Assembly (NCBI RefSeq): GCF_000719705.1 | Contig: NZ_JOHO01000086.1 | Location: 1-19,469 of the forward strand | Reading direction: 5' to 3' | DNA: 19,469 nucleotides | Source: Streptomyces sp. NRRL S-350 | GTDB taxonomy: Bacteria; Actinomycetota; Actinomycetes; Streptomycetales; Streptomycetaceae | In this document: one piece after another, positions 1 through 7,571 of the stretch | Numbering within the stretch: position 1 is the first letter of the stretch | Layout of the letters: each line of letters begins with the position of its first letter | Notes under the pieces: model-generated | Told to the model about the DNA's origin: nothing | The model's database searches: none | What the model saw: the letters and a program-made list of their open reading frames with translations, nothing else | Made by a program: the position numbers and the translations under genes

Positions 1-2
1 TC

Positions 3-95
3 TGGCCCACCTACACCTGGCGCTACCAACACCAAACCCGCCACCTCGACCTCCCCAACTACCACACCACCACCCACACCACCCACACCCCCTAA
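3..95 (+). CDS. 3' end of an unidentified protein (partial)
   Basis: An open frame enters from the left edge and ends at TAA 93-95, giving 30 residues that start WPTYTWRYQHQ and end in a Thr/His/Pro tail. Nearly every codon ends in C. The PTY-x-x-x-x-Q stretch faintly recalls the linker after acyltransferase domains of modular polyketide synthases (PTYxFQxQRYW), but the match is too short and imperfect to claim. The low-complexity ACC/CAC end could also be chance open frame. No domain can be assigned from this fragment; the upstream sequence would decide. Confidence 0.35.
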   Translation, partial: WPTYTWRYQHQTRHLDLPNYHTTTHTTHTP

Positions 96-167
96 CACCC
101 CCCACACCACCACCAGCACCAGCACCCGGGCGGCAGGCCGGCCCCGAACAGAGCGGACGAGAGCCGG

Positions 168-467
168 ATGGGCGGTTGTCGGGCCTCGGCAGGCGATACT
201 CGTCCCGTGGAGTGGTTCGAGCGGGCCCAGGAGGCGGAGCGGCGTCAGGACTGGGATGCGGCGATCAGGTTGGTGAGCTCACATGCGGAGTGCTACTCCG
301 CCGGCCCGTACGAGCACAACAGCCATCTCTGGCACATGAACTTGCCGGCCCGCGCGGGCCGGCTCGCAGAACTCGGGATCCTTGCCCGCACCGATGTCCA
401 CGCGCGGCGAGGGCTCGACAGGGCGCTTCGGGACCGAGGGAAGGAAGCGGAGCACCCGTCGGCCTGA
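168..467 (+). CDS. Conserved hypothetical protein, probably truncated
   Basis: The frame encodes 99 residues. The core (EWFERAQEAERRQDWDAAI, then AECYS, LWHMN and ARAGRLAEL, ending near TDVHARR) reads like a Streptomyces family of uncharacterised helical-repeat proteins that I remember as longer, with repeats continuing after the RDRGKEAE segment. Here the frame stops shortly after that segment (HPSA, stop), and I do not find the continuation clearly in the other frames, so the gene may be cut short or decayed. The ATG at 168 has only a weak purine stretch upstream; the GTG just before EWFERAQ is an alternative start. No catalytic motif is visible. It converges on the operon that ends at 747. 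Confidence 0.55.
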   Translation: MGGCRASAGDTRPVEWFERAQEAERRQDWDAAIRLVSSHAECYSAGPYEHNSHLWHMNLPARAGRLAELGILARTDVHARRGLDRALRDRGKEAEHPSA

Positions 468-564
468 GCGGCTGCGCCAGTGCGTCATCTGGTCGGGGCA
501 GGTCTTTGCCGGCCGCAACGGGCCGGTGGGGACGGCGAAGGGTCCGCCGGCGGCCACAGTACAT

Positions 565-602
565 CGGCGGTCGGCCGGCGAGGGGTCGCCGGCCGACCGC
601 CG
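565..602. terminator. Strong bidirectional hairpin terminator
   Basis: A perfect 17-base inverted repeat (565-581 with 586-602) closes on a GGGG loop. It lies between the convergent gene ending at 467 (+) and the operon ending at 747 (-), where a shared terminator is expected. Streptomyces terminators often lack a T run, so the missing T tract does not count against it. Confidence 0.8.
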
Positions 603-682
603 AGGGGTCGGGTGCTCCGCTGCCCGCCGGGCGGTGCCCGGGGTGGTCATCCCGGCGGCCGCTGTCGGCAGCTGTCGGCCGG

Positions 683-706
683 GCCACCCTGCGCGAAGAG
701 GGTGGC
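683..706 (-). terminator. Second hairpin just after the operon
   Basis: GCCACCCT at 683-690 pairs with AGGGTGGC at 699-706 across an 8-base loop. It is about 40 bases downstream of the MFS stop and may be the first terminator of the six-gene operon, ahead of the stronger hairpin at 565-602. Confidence 0.5.
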
Positions 707-746
707 GCGACCGGGGCGGCGCCTGCCGCCGGGTGACCGGTTCGTC

Positions 747-1961
747 TCAGCGGGCCGTGTCGGGGCGCGTCGAGCGGATCAGCCAGAGGGTCGCCGCCAG
801 GCAGAGTACTGAGATGGCGCCGAGTTGGAGGGGCAGGGCGCGGACGCCGGACCATTCGATGGCCTTGCCCAGGGCTGGTCCCGCCACCACGCCGCCGACC
901 ATGGACGCGGCGATCACCAGGGCTCCGGCGCGTCGGGCCCGCGGTGCGGCCTTGTTGAGCCACGGCAGTCCGGTGGGGAAGATCGGCGCGATGAACAGGC
1001 CGACGCCGGCGTACGCGTAGGGGGCGACGCCGGGCACGGCGGCGAGCAGGAGGCAGCCGGTCATGCCGGCGCAGGAGACGGTGATGATGCTCTGGGCCGA
1101 GAACCTGAGTGCGATCGGCGCCACCAGGAACCGGCCGACGGTCATCATCAGCCAGTACACGGAGGTTGCGGTGGCGGCCACGGTCGCGCTGAATCCGACC
1201 GTCTCCAGGTGGGTGGGCTCCCAGCCGCCGACGCCGGCTTCGATACCGACGTGCAGGACGTAGAGGGTGACGAAGACGGCGAGGACCGAGCCGAGGCTCC
1301 GGCCGAGTGCCGGTTGTGCTGCGGTGTTCGGTTCCTCGTCGGCGGCGGGCTGTCGTGCCTCGTTGCGCACGCCCCTCAGGCACAGCAGCAGCGGGAGGTT
1401 GGCGAGCGCGAAGCCGGCGAAGACCGCCGGGTAGTGTCCGGCGCCGACGGCGCCGATGAGCGCGGGGCCGAGGATCGCGCCCACCCCGAAGTGCGCGTTG
1501 AGGATGTTGAGCATCGCGGTGGAGCGGCGGCCGAATCCCAGCGCGAAGAGTTGGTTGAGCCCGTAGTCGATGCCGCCGAAGCCGAGGCCGGCGAGCAGGG
1601 CCGCGGCCAGGGCGGTGGGCCAGTTCGGTGCCAGGGCGAAGCCTGCCGCGCCGACGGCCATGAGCAGGTACGAGGCGCCGAGGATCTGTCGGTTGCCGAT
1701 CCTGCCGAACAGTCGGTCGAACAGCAGTACGCCGGCGACGCCGCCGATGAAGTGGGCGCTGAGTGCCAGGCCCGCCTCGGACGGGGAGAGGCCGAACTCG
1801 GTGCGCAGGGCCGGGATGGAGGGCCCGTACAGCGCCTGAAGCGCACCGATGAGCACGAACCCCGCGCAGGACGCCACGACGGCGCCGGTGCTGAAGGTCG
1901 CCACGTCCGGCGTCGCCGCCGGCGCGGGGGAAGGGTGCTCCGCTGTCGGTTGGTTGGTCAC
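747..1961 (-). CDS. MFS transporter, last gene of the six-gene operon
   Basis: The 404-residue protein is almost entirely hydrophobic segments, consistent with about 12 membrane helices. The cytoplasmic loop after helix 2 reads DRLFGRIGNRQ, a form of major facilitator motif A. The overall pattern (LYGPSIPALRTEFGLSPSEAGLAL, then GIDYGLNQLFALGFG) resembles the sugar/fucose-permease-like and drug-efflux-like MFS groups, so direction and substrate are open. The GTG start at 1961 was chosen because it makes a GTGA overlap (1958-1961) with the stop of the preceding GMC oxidoreductase gene, the same junction used elsewhere in this operon. As the terminal gene after five enzyme-type genes, the likely job is moving the pathway product or precursor across the cytoplasmic membrane; that role is inferred. 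Confidence 0.88.
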   Translation of the reverse strand: MTNQPTAEHPSPAPAATPDVATFSTGAVVASCAGFVLIGALQALYGPSIPALRTEFGLSPSEAGLALSAHFIGGVAGVLLFDRLFGRIGNRQILGASYLLMAVGAAGFALAPNWPTALAAALLAGLGFGGIDYGLNQLFALGFGRRSTAMLNILNAHFGVGAILGPALIGAVGAGHYPAVFAGFALANLPLLLCLRGVRNEARQPAADEEPNTAAQPALGRSLGSVLAVFVTLYVLHVGIEAGVGGWEPTHLETVGFSATVAATATSVYWLMMTVGRFLVAPIALRFSAQSIITVSCAGMTGCLLLAAVPGVAPYAYAGVGLFIAPIFPTGLPWLNKAAPRARRAGALVIAASMVGGVVAGPALGKAIEWSGVRALPLQLGAISVLCLAATLWLIRSTRPDTAR

Positions 1962-3445
1962 GCGTGCTCCAGGTGGCGGCCCACGATCTCGTGGGCGAAG
2001 GACATGATCGTTCCCTGTGGGCTGATCCCGGGTGCGCCGGGCAGCACGCTGGCATCGCACAGGTAGAGGTTGTGGAATCCGTACGGTCGGCCGAACTCGT
2101 CGCACACGCCGCCGCGTTCGGGCAGGGCGATGGGGCAGCTCCCCATCCCGTGCACGGAGACCAGCTCCCAGTCGCCCGGACGGACCCGGGCGCAGAACCG
2201 TTCCACGTCGGCGTCCGAGCGCAGTGGCTCGGCGGTGCCGGCCGGCGGGAGCAGTTCGACGGCGCCCGCGGCGAACAGCAGGGTGGCGGTCCGGCGGAAG
2301 GCCAGGCGCAGGGTGTGGTGGTCGGCCGGGGTCATGCCGTGGCGCAGCAGTGGTGTGCCGCCGAGCATGGCGGCGATCCGGGCCTTGCCCTGCATCGCCA
2401 CCTGGGTGGTGAACATGCCCAGGCTCGCGCGGGCGGCCAAGAAGGCGTCGACCTGGCGCGGGTCGCGGCCGGCGAGTGCTGCGCCGAGGCCTCCGGGGGT
2501 CAGGTTGGACGGCATGATGAGCATCCCGAGAGCGGAGTGCTCCTGGACCTGGGCGGTGAACATGGTGCCGCGTGTCGCGTCCACGACTCCCGGGAAGCGG
2601 GCGATGGTGCGGAGGTTGAGGTGGAGTGCCAGTTGCCGTCCGGCGGTGTGCCGGTGGATGCCGCTGCGTCGGAGGAGTGCCGGTGTGCCGATCGGTCCGG
2701 CGGCGAGGAACAGGGTGCGGGGCCGGTAGCGGACGCGCCGGCCGTCGGTGTCGACGGCTTCGACGGCGCGTACGGTGCCGCGGTCGTGCACGATCCGGTC
2801 GGCTCTCAGGCCGGGGAGGATCCGTGCTCCCGAGGCCTCCGCCTGCGGGAGGTAGGTCAGGGCGGTGCTCTGCTTGGCGCCAGTGGGGCAGCCGGTGGCG
2901 CACTGGTTTCGGTGCCGGCAGCCGTTCACGACGCGCTGGGGGTGCTGCCAGCGCCAGCCGAGGGTGTCGGCGGCGTCGGCGAGCAGCCGTGAGTCCTGGT
3001 TGCCGTCGCCGTGGTCCTGCACGGTCATGCCGAGGCGCCGCCGGACCTCCGCGAACCGGGTGCCGACGACGGGTGCGCGGTAGTGGCGGTAGCCGGACCA
3101 GGCAGCCCAGCGGTCCAGGACGGTGGGTGAGGGCTCCCACAGGAGGCCGCCGTTGACGACGGTGGTGCCGCCCACGGCGTGCGCCTCGCCGTACGCGATG
3201 ACGGGGGTGCCGAGGACGGCGGTCGCGCCGCCGTTGCGGTAGAGCCGGCGCATCGATTCGGCCGGCCCGGCCGCCGCCAGGTCCTCGGTGGTGACTCGGG
3301 GTCCTTCCTCCAGGACGGTCACCGCCCGTCCGGCGCGGGCCAGTTCGAGGGCCGCCACGCTGCCGCCGGCGCCGGAGCCGACGACCAGCGACTCGCAGTC
3401 GATCTCGACCGGTTCGGGGCGGCGGCGGGTTCGGATGGGGCTCAC
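1958..3445 (-). CDS. GMC-family FAD-dependent alcohol oxidoreductase
   Basis: The 495-residue protein has the N-terminal FAD dinucleotide-binding motif GSGAGG at 23-28 with an acidic strand end (LEEG, 45-48), the GGTTVVNGG segment near 92-100 and a C-terminal CDASVLPGAPGISPQGT segment. A cysteine group (C176, C182, C186, then PTGAKQST) matches the style of long-chain-alcohol-oxidase and cholesterol-oxidase-like GMC proteins. His432 in VHGMGSC fits the conserved catalytic His. The second active-site residue, usually His or Asn before Pro, appears as Ser475 (GISPQG). The expected chemistry is oxidation of an alcohol to an aldehyde or ketone with FAD. The GTG start at 3445 overlaps the stop of the upstream 119-residue gene as GTGA. 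Beside a class III aminotransferase it may supply the carbonyl to be aminated (inference). Confidence 0.88.
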   Translation of the reverse strand: MSPIRTRRRPEPVEIDCESLVVGSGAGGSVAALELARAGRAVTVLEEGPRVTTEDLAAAGPAESMRRLYRNGGATAVLGTPVIAYGEAHAVGGTTVVNGGLLWEPSPTVLDRWAAWSGYRHYRAPVVGTRFAEVRRRLGMTVQDHGDGNQDSRLLADAADTLGWRWQHPQRVVNGCRHRNQCATGCPTGAKQSTALTYLPQAEASGARILPGLRADRIVHDRGTVRAVEAVDTDGRRVRYRPRTLFLAAGPIGTPALLRRSGIHRHTAGRQLALHLNLRTIARFPGVVDATRGTMFTAQVQEHSALGMLIMPSNLTPGGLGAALAGRDPRQVDAFLAARASLGMFTTQVAMQGKARIAAMLGGTPLLRHGMTPADHHTLRLAFRRTATLLFAAGAVELLPPAGTAEPLRSDADVERFCARVRPGDWELVSVHGMGSCPIALPERGGVCDEFGRPYGFHNLYLCDASVLPGAPGISPQGTIMSFAHEIVGRHLEHA

Positions 3446-3801
3446 CGCAGCGCCTCCGCTCGCCCGGGCGCGCTGTCGAGGGCGCCGTACAGGGCCAGTG
3501 CCGTGGTCGCGCGCAGCAGTTGGCCGTAGCCGGGCAGGCCGCGCAGTCGGCCCAGTCCGGCGACGGCCTCTTCGGGGGAGGCGGCTCGGGGCGGCCGGCC
3601 GGTGACGGCACGGAAGGCGATCGGGAAGGTGCGCAGTGCCGCCGCCGTGCCGAGGCGGTAGCCGGCGGGCATCCGGTTCAGGCTTTCGGTGGTGTGCCGC
3701 ACCGCGGCGTGCAGCGCCGGTGTGCCTCGCAGTGCCTGGTACCCGGCCTGCCAGCAGGCCGGCAGGCCGGAGGCGTACAGGGTTCGCTCGGTGATCCTCA
3801 C
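3442..3801 (-). CDS. 119-residue protein upstream of the GMC oxidoreductase, possible accessory subunit
   Basis: The protein is Ala/Leu/Arg-rich with no membrane helix or signal peptide that I can see. Its C-terminal half (SPEEAVAGLGRLRGLPGYGQLLRATTALALYGALDS) resembles the helical segment that precedes the FAD domain in some long-chain-alcohol-oxidase-type GMC proteins. Small partner subunits are also known for other GMC dehydrogenases such as gluconate and sorbitol dehydrogenase. I infer a split-off N-terminal domain or small subunit of the GMC enzyme, but there is no hard motif. Both ends overlap neighbours by GTGA: the start at 3801 overlaps the aminotransferase stop and the stop at 3442 overlaps the GMC start. 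This supports co-translation with both. Confidence 0.75.
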   Translation of the reverse strand: MRITERTLYASGLPACWQAGYQALRGTPALHAAVRHTTESLNRMPAGYRLGTAAALRTFPIAFRAVTGRPPRAASPEEAVAGLGRLRGLPGYGQLLRATTALALYGALDSAPGRAEALR

Positions 3802-5216
3802 CCGGTCACCTTCTCCTTGACCAGTCCGGCCAGCAGTCGGGCGGGTCCTTGGGCGAGTACCTCGTCCAGGGCGTTGAGGAAGAGGTCCACTTCGTCGGCC
3901 TGGGCGACCAGGGGCGGTGAGGCGATGAGGGCGATGGCGCGGTTCGAGCCGAAGAAGGTGAGGATGCCGTGGTCGCGGTAGAGCGCGGAGACCACGGCCG
4001 CGGTGAGCAGTTTCGGCACGGCCTGCGGGTCCTTGGCCACCGACGTGGGCAGTTTCTCGCGCAGCCGCGAGGGGATCGACGGGCCGGGTGTGAGGAACAC
4101 GCCGTGCAGCGCGCCGCGGCCGCTGACCTGCCGGACGAGCTTGGGGTGGCGCGCGGCCAGTTCGTCGAGTCCCTTGCCGAGCCGCTCGCCCAGGTCGCGG
4201 GCGCGGCCGGGGAAGTCCTCCTCGACGGCCACCGCGACGGCTTCCAGTGCGGTCGCGGTCTCCTCGCCGAAGCCGTAGTACGTCGTGCTGTGCAGGGTCG
4301 CGTCGGCCAGGTTGTCGTAAGCGGCGCGGAAGATCGGCTCGCGCGCGATGTAGCCGGAGATCGAGGCCTTGCCGCCGCCGAAGGACTTGGAGGTGGTCAC
4401 GATGTCCGGCACGAGTCCGGGGTGGTGCATGAAGTGGAAGAGGGCGCCGGTCTTGCCCCACCCGGTGTAGACCTCGTCGAAGATCAGCACGATGTCGCGT
4501 TCGGTGCAGATGCGGCGCACCTCGCGCAGGAAGTGCGGGGAGCATTCGCGCAGGCTGGAGGCGCTGAACGGTTCGAGGGCGACGGCGTACACGTCGCACT
4601 CGCCGGCGGTGGAGGTGTGGCGTTCCAGGGCCAGCCGGAAGGAGTCCAGGTCGTCGTAGGCGAAGGTGTCCGTGCCGGGGATCTCCGGGTAGGGGAAGTG
4701 GACCTCCGGGGAGGCGGTGAGGCTGCCGGCGCCCAGGAGCTTGCCGTGGAAGGCGATGTCCGTGTGCAGGACGGTGCCGCGGTGGCCGCGGTGGTACTTG
4801 TAGGCGAGCTTCACGGCGCCCTCGACCGCCTCGGCGCCCGAGTTCGGGAAGTAGCTGACGTTCAGGTCGCCGGGGAGCAGCGTCGCCAGGTTGTGGCTGA
4901 GCGCGGCCACGTAGGGCGACAGGTAGTTCTTGTGCACCTCCATGCGGCGGGCTTCCTGGAAGCGGCGGCGGGCCGCGAGGATCCGGGGGTGGTTGTGCCC
5001 GTGGTTGAGGACGCCGACGCCGCCGGTGAAGTCCAGGATGCGGCGGCCGTCGCGCAGGTGGATCCAGGCGCCTTCGGCGTGGTCGACGAGGTCCCGGCCG
5101 AAGCCGAAGGAGCCGATGAGCGACACCTGGCTGCGGCTGACGTACCGCCGGTAGAGGTCGTGGACCTGCTCGGTGGTCATCGACTCGGCCTGTTCGACGG
5201 TCAGCAGTTCAGACAT
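3798..5216 (-). CDS. Class III PLP-dependent aminotransferase
   Basis: The 472-residue length is normal for fold-type I class III transaminases. Visible motifs are NSGAEA (125-130, phosphate-binding region), the FDEVYTGWGKTG block with Asp247 expected to contact the pyridine nitrogen, and TTSKSFGGGK with Lys277 as the likely Schiff-base lysine. The N-terminal LDFTGGVGVLNHGHNHP is also typical. The family moves amino groups to aldehydes or ketones, as in ornithine, GABA, hopanoid (HpnO) and aminoglycoside 6'-aminotransferases. Substrate cannot be read from sequence. The ATG at 5216 overlaps the upstream FAD oxidoreductase gene by 8 bases. With the GMC oxidoreductase in the same operon, an alcohol-to-amine conversion like the NeoQ/NeoB pair of neomycin synthesis is a reasonable model, but it is inferred. 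Confidence 0.92.
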   Translation of the reverse strand: MSELLTVEQAESMTTEQVHDLYRRYVSRSQVSLIGSFGFGRDLVDHAEGAWIHLRDGRRILDFTGGVGVLNHGHNHPRILAARRRFQEARRMEVHKNYLSPYVAALSHNLATLLPGDLNVSYFPNSGAEAVEGAVKLAYKYHRGHRGTVLHTDIAFHGKLLGAGSLTASPEVHFPYPEIPGTDTFAYDDLDSFRLALERHTSTAGECDVYAVALEPFSASSLRECSPHFLREVRRICTERDIVLIFDEVYTGWGKTGALFHFMHHPGLVPDIVTTSKSFGGGKASISGYIAREPIFRAAYDNLADATLHSTTYYGFGEETATALEAVAVAVEEDFPGRARDLGERLGKGLDELAARHPKLVRQVSGRGALHGVFLTPGPSIPSRLREKLPTSVAKDPQAVPKLLTAAVVSALYRDHGILTFFGSNRAIALIASPPLVAQADEVDLFLNALDEVLAQGPARLLAGLVKEKVTG

Positions 5217-6612
5217 GACGGCTCCGGGTGTCCGCGAGGTTGAGGCGTTCGACGATGAGGCGTCCGACCCTGCGGCCTTCGCGCACGGCGTAGTTGGTGC
5301 CGCGGTCCTCGGGGAAGACCTGGGCCATGCCGGCGAGGTACAGGCCCTGGACGCGCGACTCGACCGGCGGCATGACGCGGCTGTAGTCCGCGGTGATGAC
5401 CGGCTGGGCGTGCGGGGCGCGCCAGACGTGGAAGCGTTCCACCCAGCTGCGCCGGAAGTCCGGGAACATCCGCTGGATGTGCGGCAGGCTGTATGCGAAG
5501 ACGTCCTCGTCGGACATCCGGTACAGCTCCGCGTCGGTGGGCAGGTACTTGGACAGGTAGACGACGTGCCTGCCGTCGTACCGTTCCGGGCGGTCGAGGT
5601 TGGTGTGCTCGATGACGCCGACGTACGGGAAGTCGGGGTCGTTGACGTTGAGCCAGTAGGTGTCGGACAGGCGGCGGTTGTTCTCCAGCACCAGGCAGAC
5701 GTTGCCGAGGTAGTCGACGCCGGACCAGCGCCGCTTCAGTTCCGGTACGGCCGGGTGGTCCGCCTCCGGGTGGTCCAGCAGCGCGGCGGCGAGCTGCGGA
5801 GCGGTGGTGACGAGGACCTGCGCCGCCGGGTGGAAGACGCCCGCGGCCGTCACTCCGCGGACTCCGGCGCCCTCGGTGTGCACGGAGTCGACGGCCGTCG
5901 AGGTCCGGATGTCGACGCCGAGGGATTCCAGGCGCTTCTGGAGGGCGGAGAGCAGCGCTTCGCTGCCGCCCCTGATGTAGTAGAGGGTCTCCTTGCCGGC
6001 GCGGGTGCGGCTGCCGCCGCGCAGGTGCAGCTTGGTCCACATCCAGGTGGCGCCGACCTGGCTCGCGTAGGCGCCGAACTTGCCTTCCAGGAGCGGCCGC
6101 CAGACGACGTCGTAGACGCGTCGGCCGCCCAGCGAGACGAGCCACTCCTCGGCGGTGCGGGACTCCAGCTCGCGCCAGTGCTTCACTCGTTGGGCCCGCA
6201 GCGCCATCAGGCCCAGCCGGAACCGGTCCTTCAGCGGGAGGGGTGCGAAGCGGAGCACGTCGAGGGGTGCGGAGAGCCGGTAGACGGAGTTGGCGTAGTA
6301 GACGCCGGTGCGGGTCTCGTGGGCCTCCAGCAGGTGGGAGATCCCGAGGACCTCGCAGAGCCGGATCATCTCCGTGTCGGAGGAGAACCAGTGGTGGTAG
6401 AAGCGTTCGAGGCGCTTGCCGTCGCCGATCTCGAAGCTCGCGGCCAGCCCGCCGACCGTCGCCTCGCGTTCGAGGATCCGTACGCTGCGTCCCTGCGAGG
6501 CGAGTTCGAGGGCCGCCGCCAGGCCGGTGAACCCGGCGCCGACGATGACGACGTCCACCGGCTCGGCCGCGGTCTGCGCCACCTGTTCGGTCTGTCCTGT
6601 CTGCGTGGTCAC
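5209..6612 (-). CDS. FAD-dependent oxidoreductase of the amine oxidase / protoporphyrinogen oxidase fold
   Basis: The 467-residue protein has a Rossmann FAD motif GAGFTG at 25-30 (VDVVIVGAGFTGLAAALELA), an acidic residue at the end of strand 2 (Glu48, ILEREATVGG) and a C-terminal FAD-contact segment (GLYLAGMAQVFPEDRGTNYAVREGRRVG). No transmembrane segment or signal peptide is evident. The amine-oxidase superfamily includes monoamine oxidases, phytoene desaturases, HemY-like enzymes and, structurally close, UDP-galactopyranose mutase. A redox or isomerisation step on a sugar or lipid intermediate is therefore possible, but the substrate is unknown. The GTG start at 6612 makes a GTGA overlap with the stop of the upstream GT2 gene. 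Its coupling to a polyprenol-phosphate-type glycosyltransferase is the main clue to its role. Confidence 0.85.
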   Translation of the reverse strand: MTTQTGQTEQVAQTAAEPVDVVIVGAGFTGLAAALELASQGRSVRILEREATVGGLAASFEIGDGKRLERFYHHWFSSDTEMIRLCEVLGISHLLEAHETRTGVYYANSVYRLSAPLDVLRFAPLPLKDRFRLGLMALRAQRVKHWRELESRTAEEWLVSLGGRRVYDVVWRPLLEGKFGAYASQVGATWMWTKLHLRGGSRTRAGKETLYYIRGGSEALLSALQKRLESLGVDIRTSTAVDSVHTEGAGVRGVTAAGVFHPAAQVLVTTAPQLAAALLDHPEADHPAVPELKRRWSGVDYLGNVCLVLENNRRLSDTYWLNVNDPDFPYVGVIEHTNLDRPERYDGRHVVYLSKYLPTDAELYRMSDEDVFAYSLPHIQRMFPDFRRSWVERFHVWRAPHAQPVITADYSRVMPPVESRVQGLYLAGMAQVFPEDRGTNYAVREGRRVGRLIVERLNLADTRSRHV

Positions 6613-7571
6613 AGGCCGACACGCTCCTTCACTGCGACGGGGTGGGAAACCGACGTGATGCGTTCTTCGACGACGTAGGCGGGGCGGCCCTGGAGTTGGC
6701 GGTGGACCGCGTGCACGTACTCGCCCATGACGCCGAGTGCCAGTGCCTGGGCGCCGAAGGCTCCGGGGCCCGCGAACTTCCGCAGGTCGCGCCGGGCCAC
6801 CGTCGCGGTCACGCCGTAGGCCAGCGCGGCAGAGCCGAGGTAGACGGGGAGGCGCAGCAGGGCGGCGGAGTCCCCCAGCAGCCCGTGGCGGGCCAGCGAG
6901 AGCATCTTGCGCAGCGTGTACTTGGACTCGCCCGAGTGCCGGGGGCTCCGGTCGTACGCCACGCTGGTCTCGGGAAGGCCGAACCAGCTCACGATGCCGC
7001 GCAGGTAGAGGTCCTTCTCCGGAATCGCGGTGAGGAGTTCCACCACGGTGCGGTCCACCAGGCGGAAGTCGCCGGTGTCCAGCGCGTGCGGCTGGTCGGA
7101 GAGGGCGTTGAGCAGGCGGTAGAAGGCGTAGGCGCTGGCCTTCTTGAAGAGGGTCTCACCGCTGCGGGCCCGGCGCCGCGCCGACACGACGGACCAGCCG
7201 TCGCTCCACAGGGCCGCCATCTCACCGATCAGCTCCGGCGGGTCCTGCAGGTCGGCGTCGATGATGGCGACGGCGTCACCCGTGGCCTCCCGCAGGCCGG
7301 CCAGGCAGGCCCGCTGGTGGCCGAAGTTGCGGCTCAGTTTGAGTGCCCGCACCGTGGCGGACGTGCGGGTCAGGGAGCTGATGAGGTCCCAGGTGCCGTC
7401 GGTGCTGCCGTCGTCCACGTAGATCAGCTCGCACTCGAAGCCGACGAGGCTCGCGAGGACTCGCGTGAGGCGGGCATGGGTGTGGGGTAGGACCTCCGAC
7501 TCGTTGTAGCAGGGCACGACGACGCTGAGCAGGGGGCGTCGGTCGTCGAAGACGCGTTTTTCCGGTAGCAC
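6609..7571 (-). CDS. GT2 glycosyltransferase, DPM1/GtrB-like (polyprenol-phosphate type)
   Basis: The chosen start gives 320 residues. GT-A motifs are VVVPCYNE (17-24), VDDGSTDGT (52-60), SRNFGH (80-85) and DADLQDPP (105-112, metal and nucleotide binding). The C-terminus has two short hydrophobic stretches ending in GEYVHAVHRQLQGRPAYVVEE, the signature tail of GtrB/ArnC-like enzymes that move a sugar from a nucleotide onto a polyprenyl phosphate at the membrane. The hydrophobic stretches look shorter than usual for the family. I chose GTG at 7571 because GAAAGG sits 6 bases upstream and the protein then begins just before the GT-A strand. In-frame starts up to 7736 would add a low-complexity Pro/Arg extension. 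It is the first gene of the six-gene operon. Confidence 0.88.
   Translation of the reverse strand: MLPEKRVFDDRRPLLSVVVPCYNESEVLPHTHARLTRVLASLVGFECELIYVDDGSTDGTWDLISSLTRTSATVRALKLSRNFGHQRACLAGLREATGDAVAIIDADLQDPPELIGEMAALWSDGWSVVSARRRARSGETLFKKASAYAFYRLLNALSDQPHALDTGDFRLVDRTVVELLTAIPEKDLYLRGIVSWFGLPETSVAYDRSPRHSGESKYTLRKMLSLARHGLLGDSAALLRLPVYLGSAALAYGVTATVARRDLRKFAGPGAFGAQALALGVMGEYVHAVHRQLQGRPAYVVEERITSVSHPVAVKERVGL

Noticed and set aside
265..2055. Long - strand open frame of about 600 codons at the operon end
   Set aside because: It is an Arg/Pro-rich shadow of the MFS gene in another frame; the true frame gives a normal 12-helix transporter.
1962..3611. Upstream part of the 954-codon - strand open frame that contains the MFS gene
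   Set aside because: Only the part from 1961 onward is protein-like. The rest is Arg/Pro/His-rich and overlaps the GMC gene in the wrong frame, so it is not a fusion.
5173..6678. 501-codon + strand open frame opposite the FAD oxidoreductase
   Set aside because: Val/Gly/Ala-rich composition mirrors the antisense of a high-GC gene; it has no motif and no ribosome site.
747..7571. Hopanoid cluster (aminotransferase as HpnO, FAD enzyme as HpnE, GT2 as HpnI)
   Set aside because: No squalene-hopene cyclase, HpnH, HpnC/D or prenyl synthase gene is present, and the FAD and aminotransferase sequences do not recall those families specifically.
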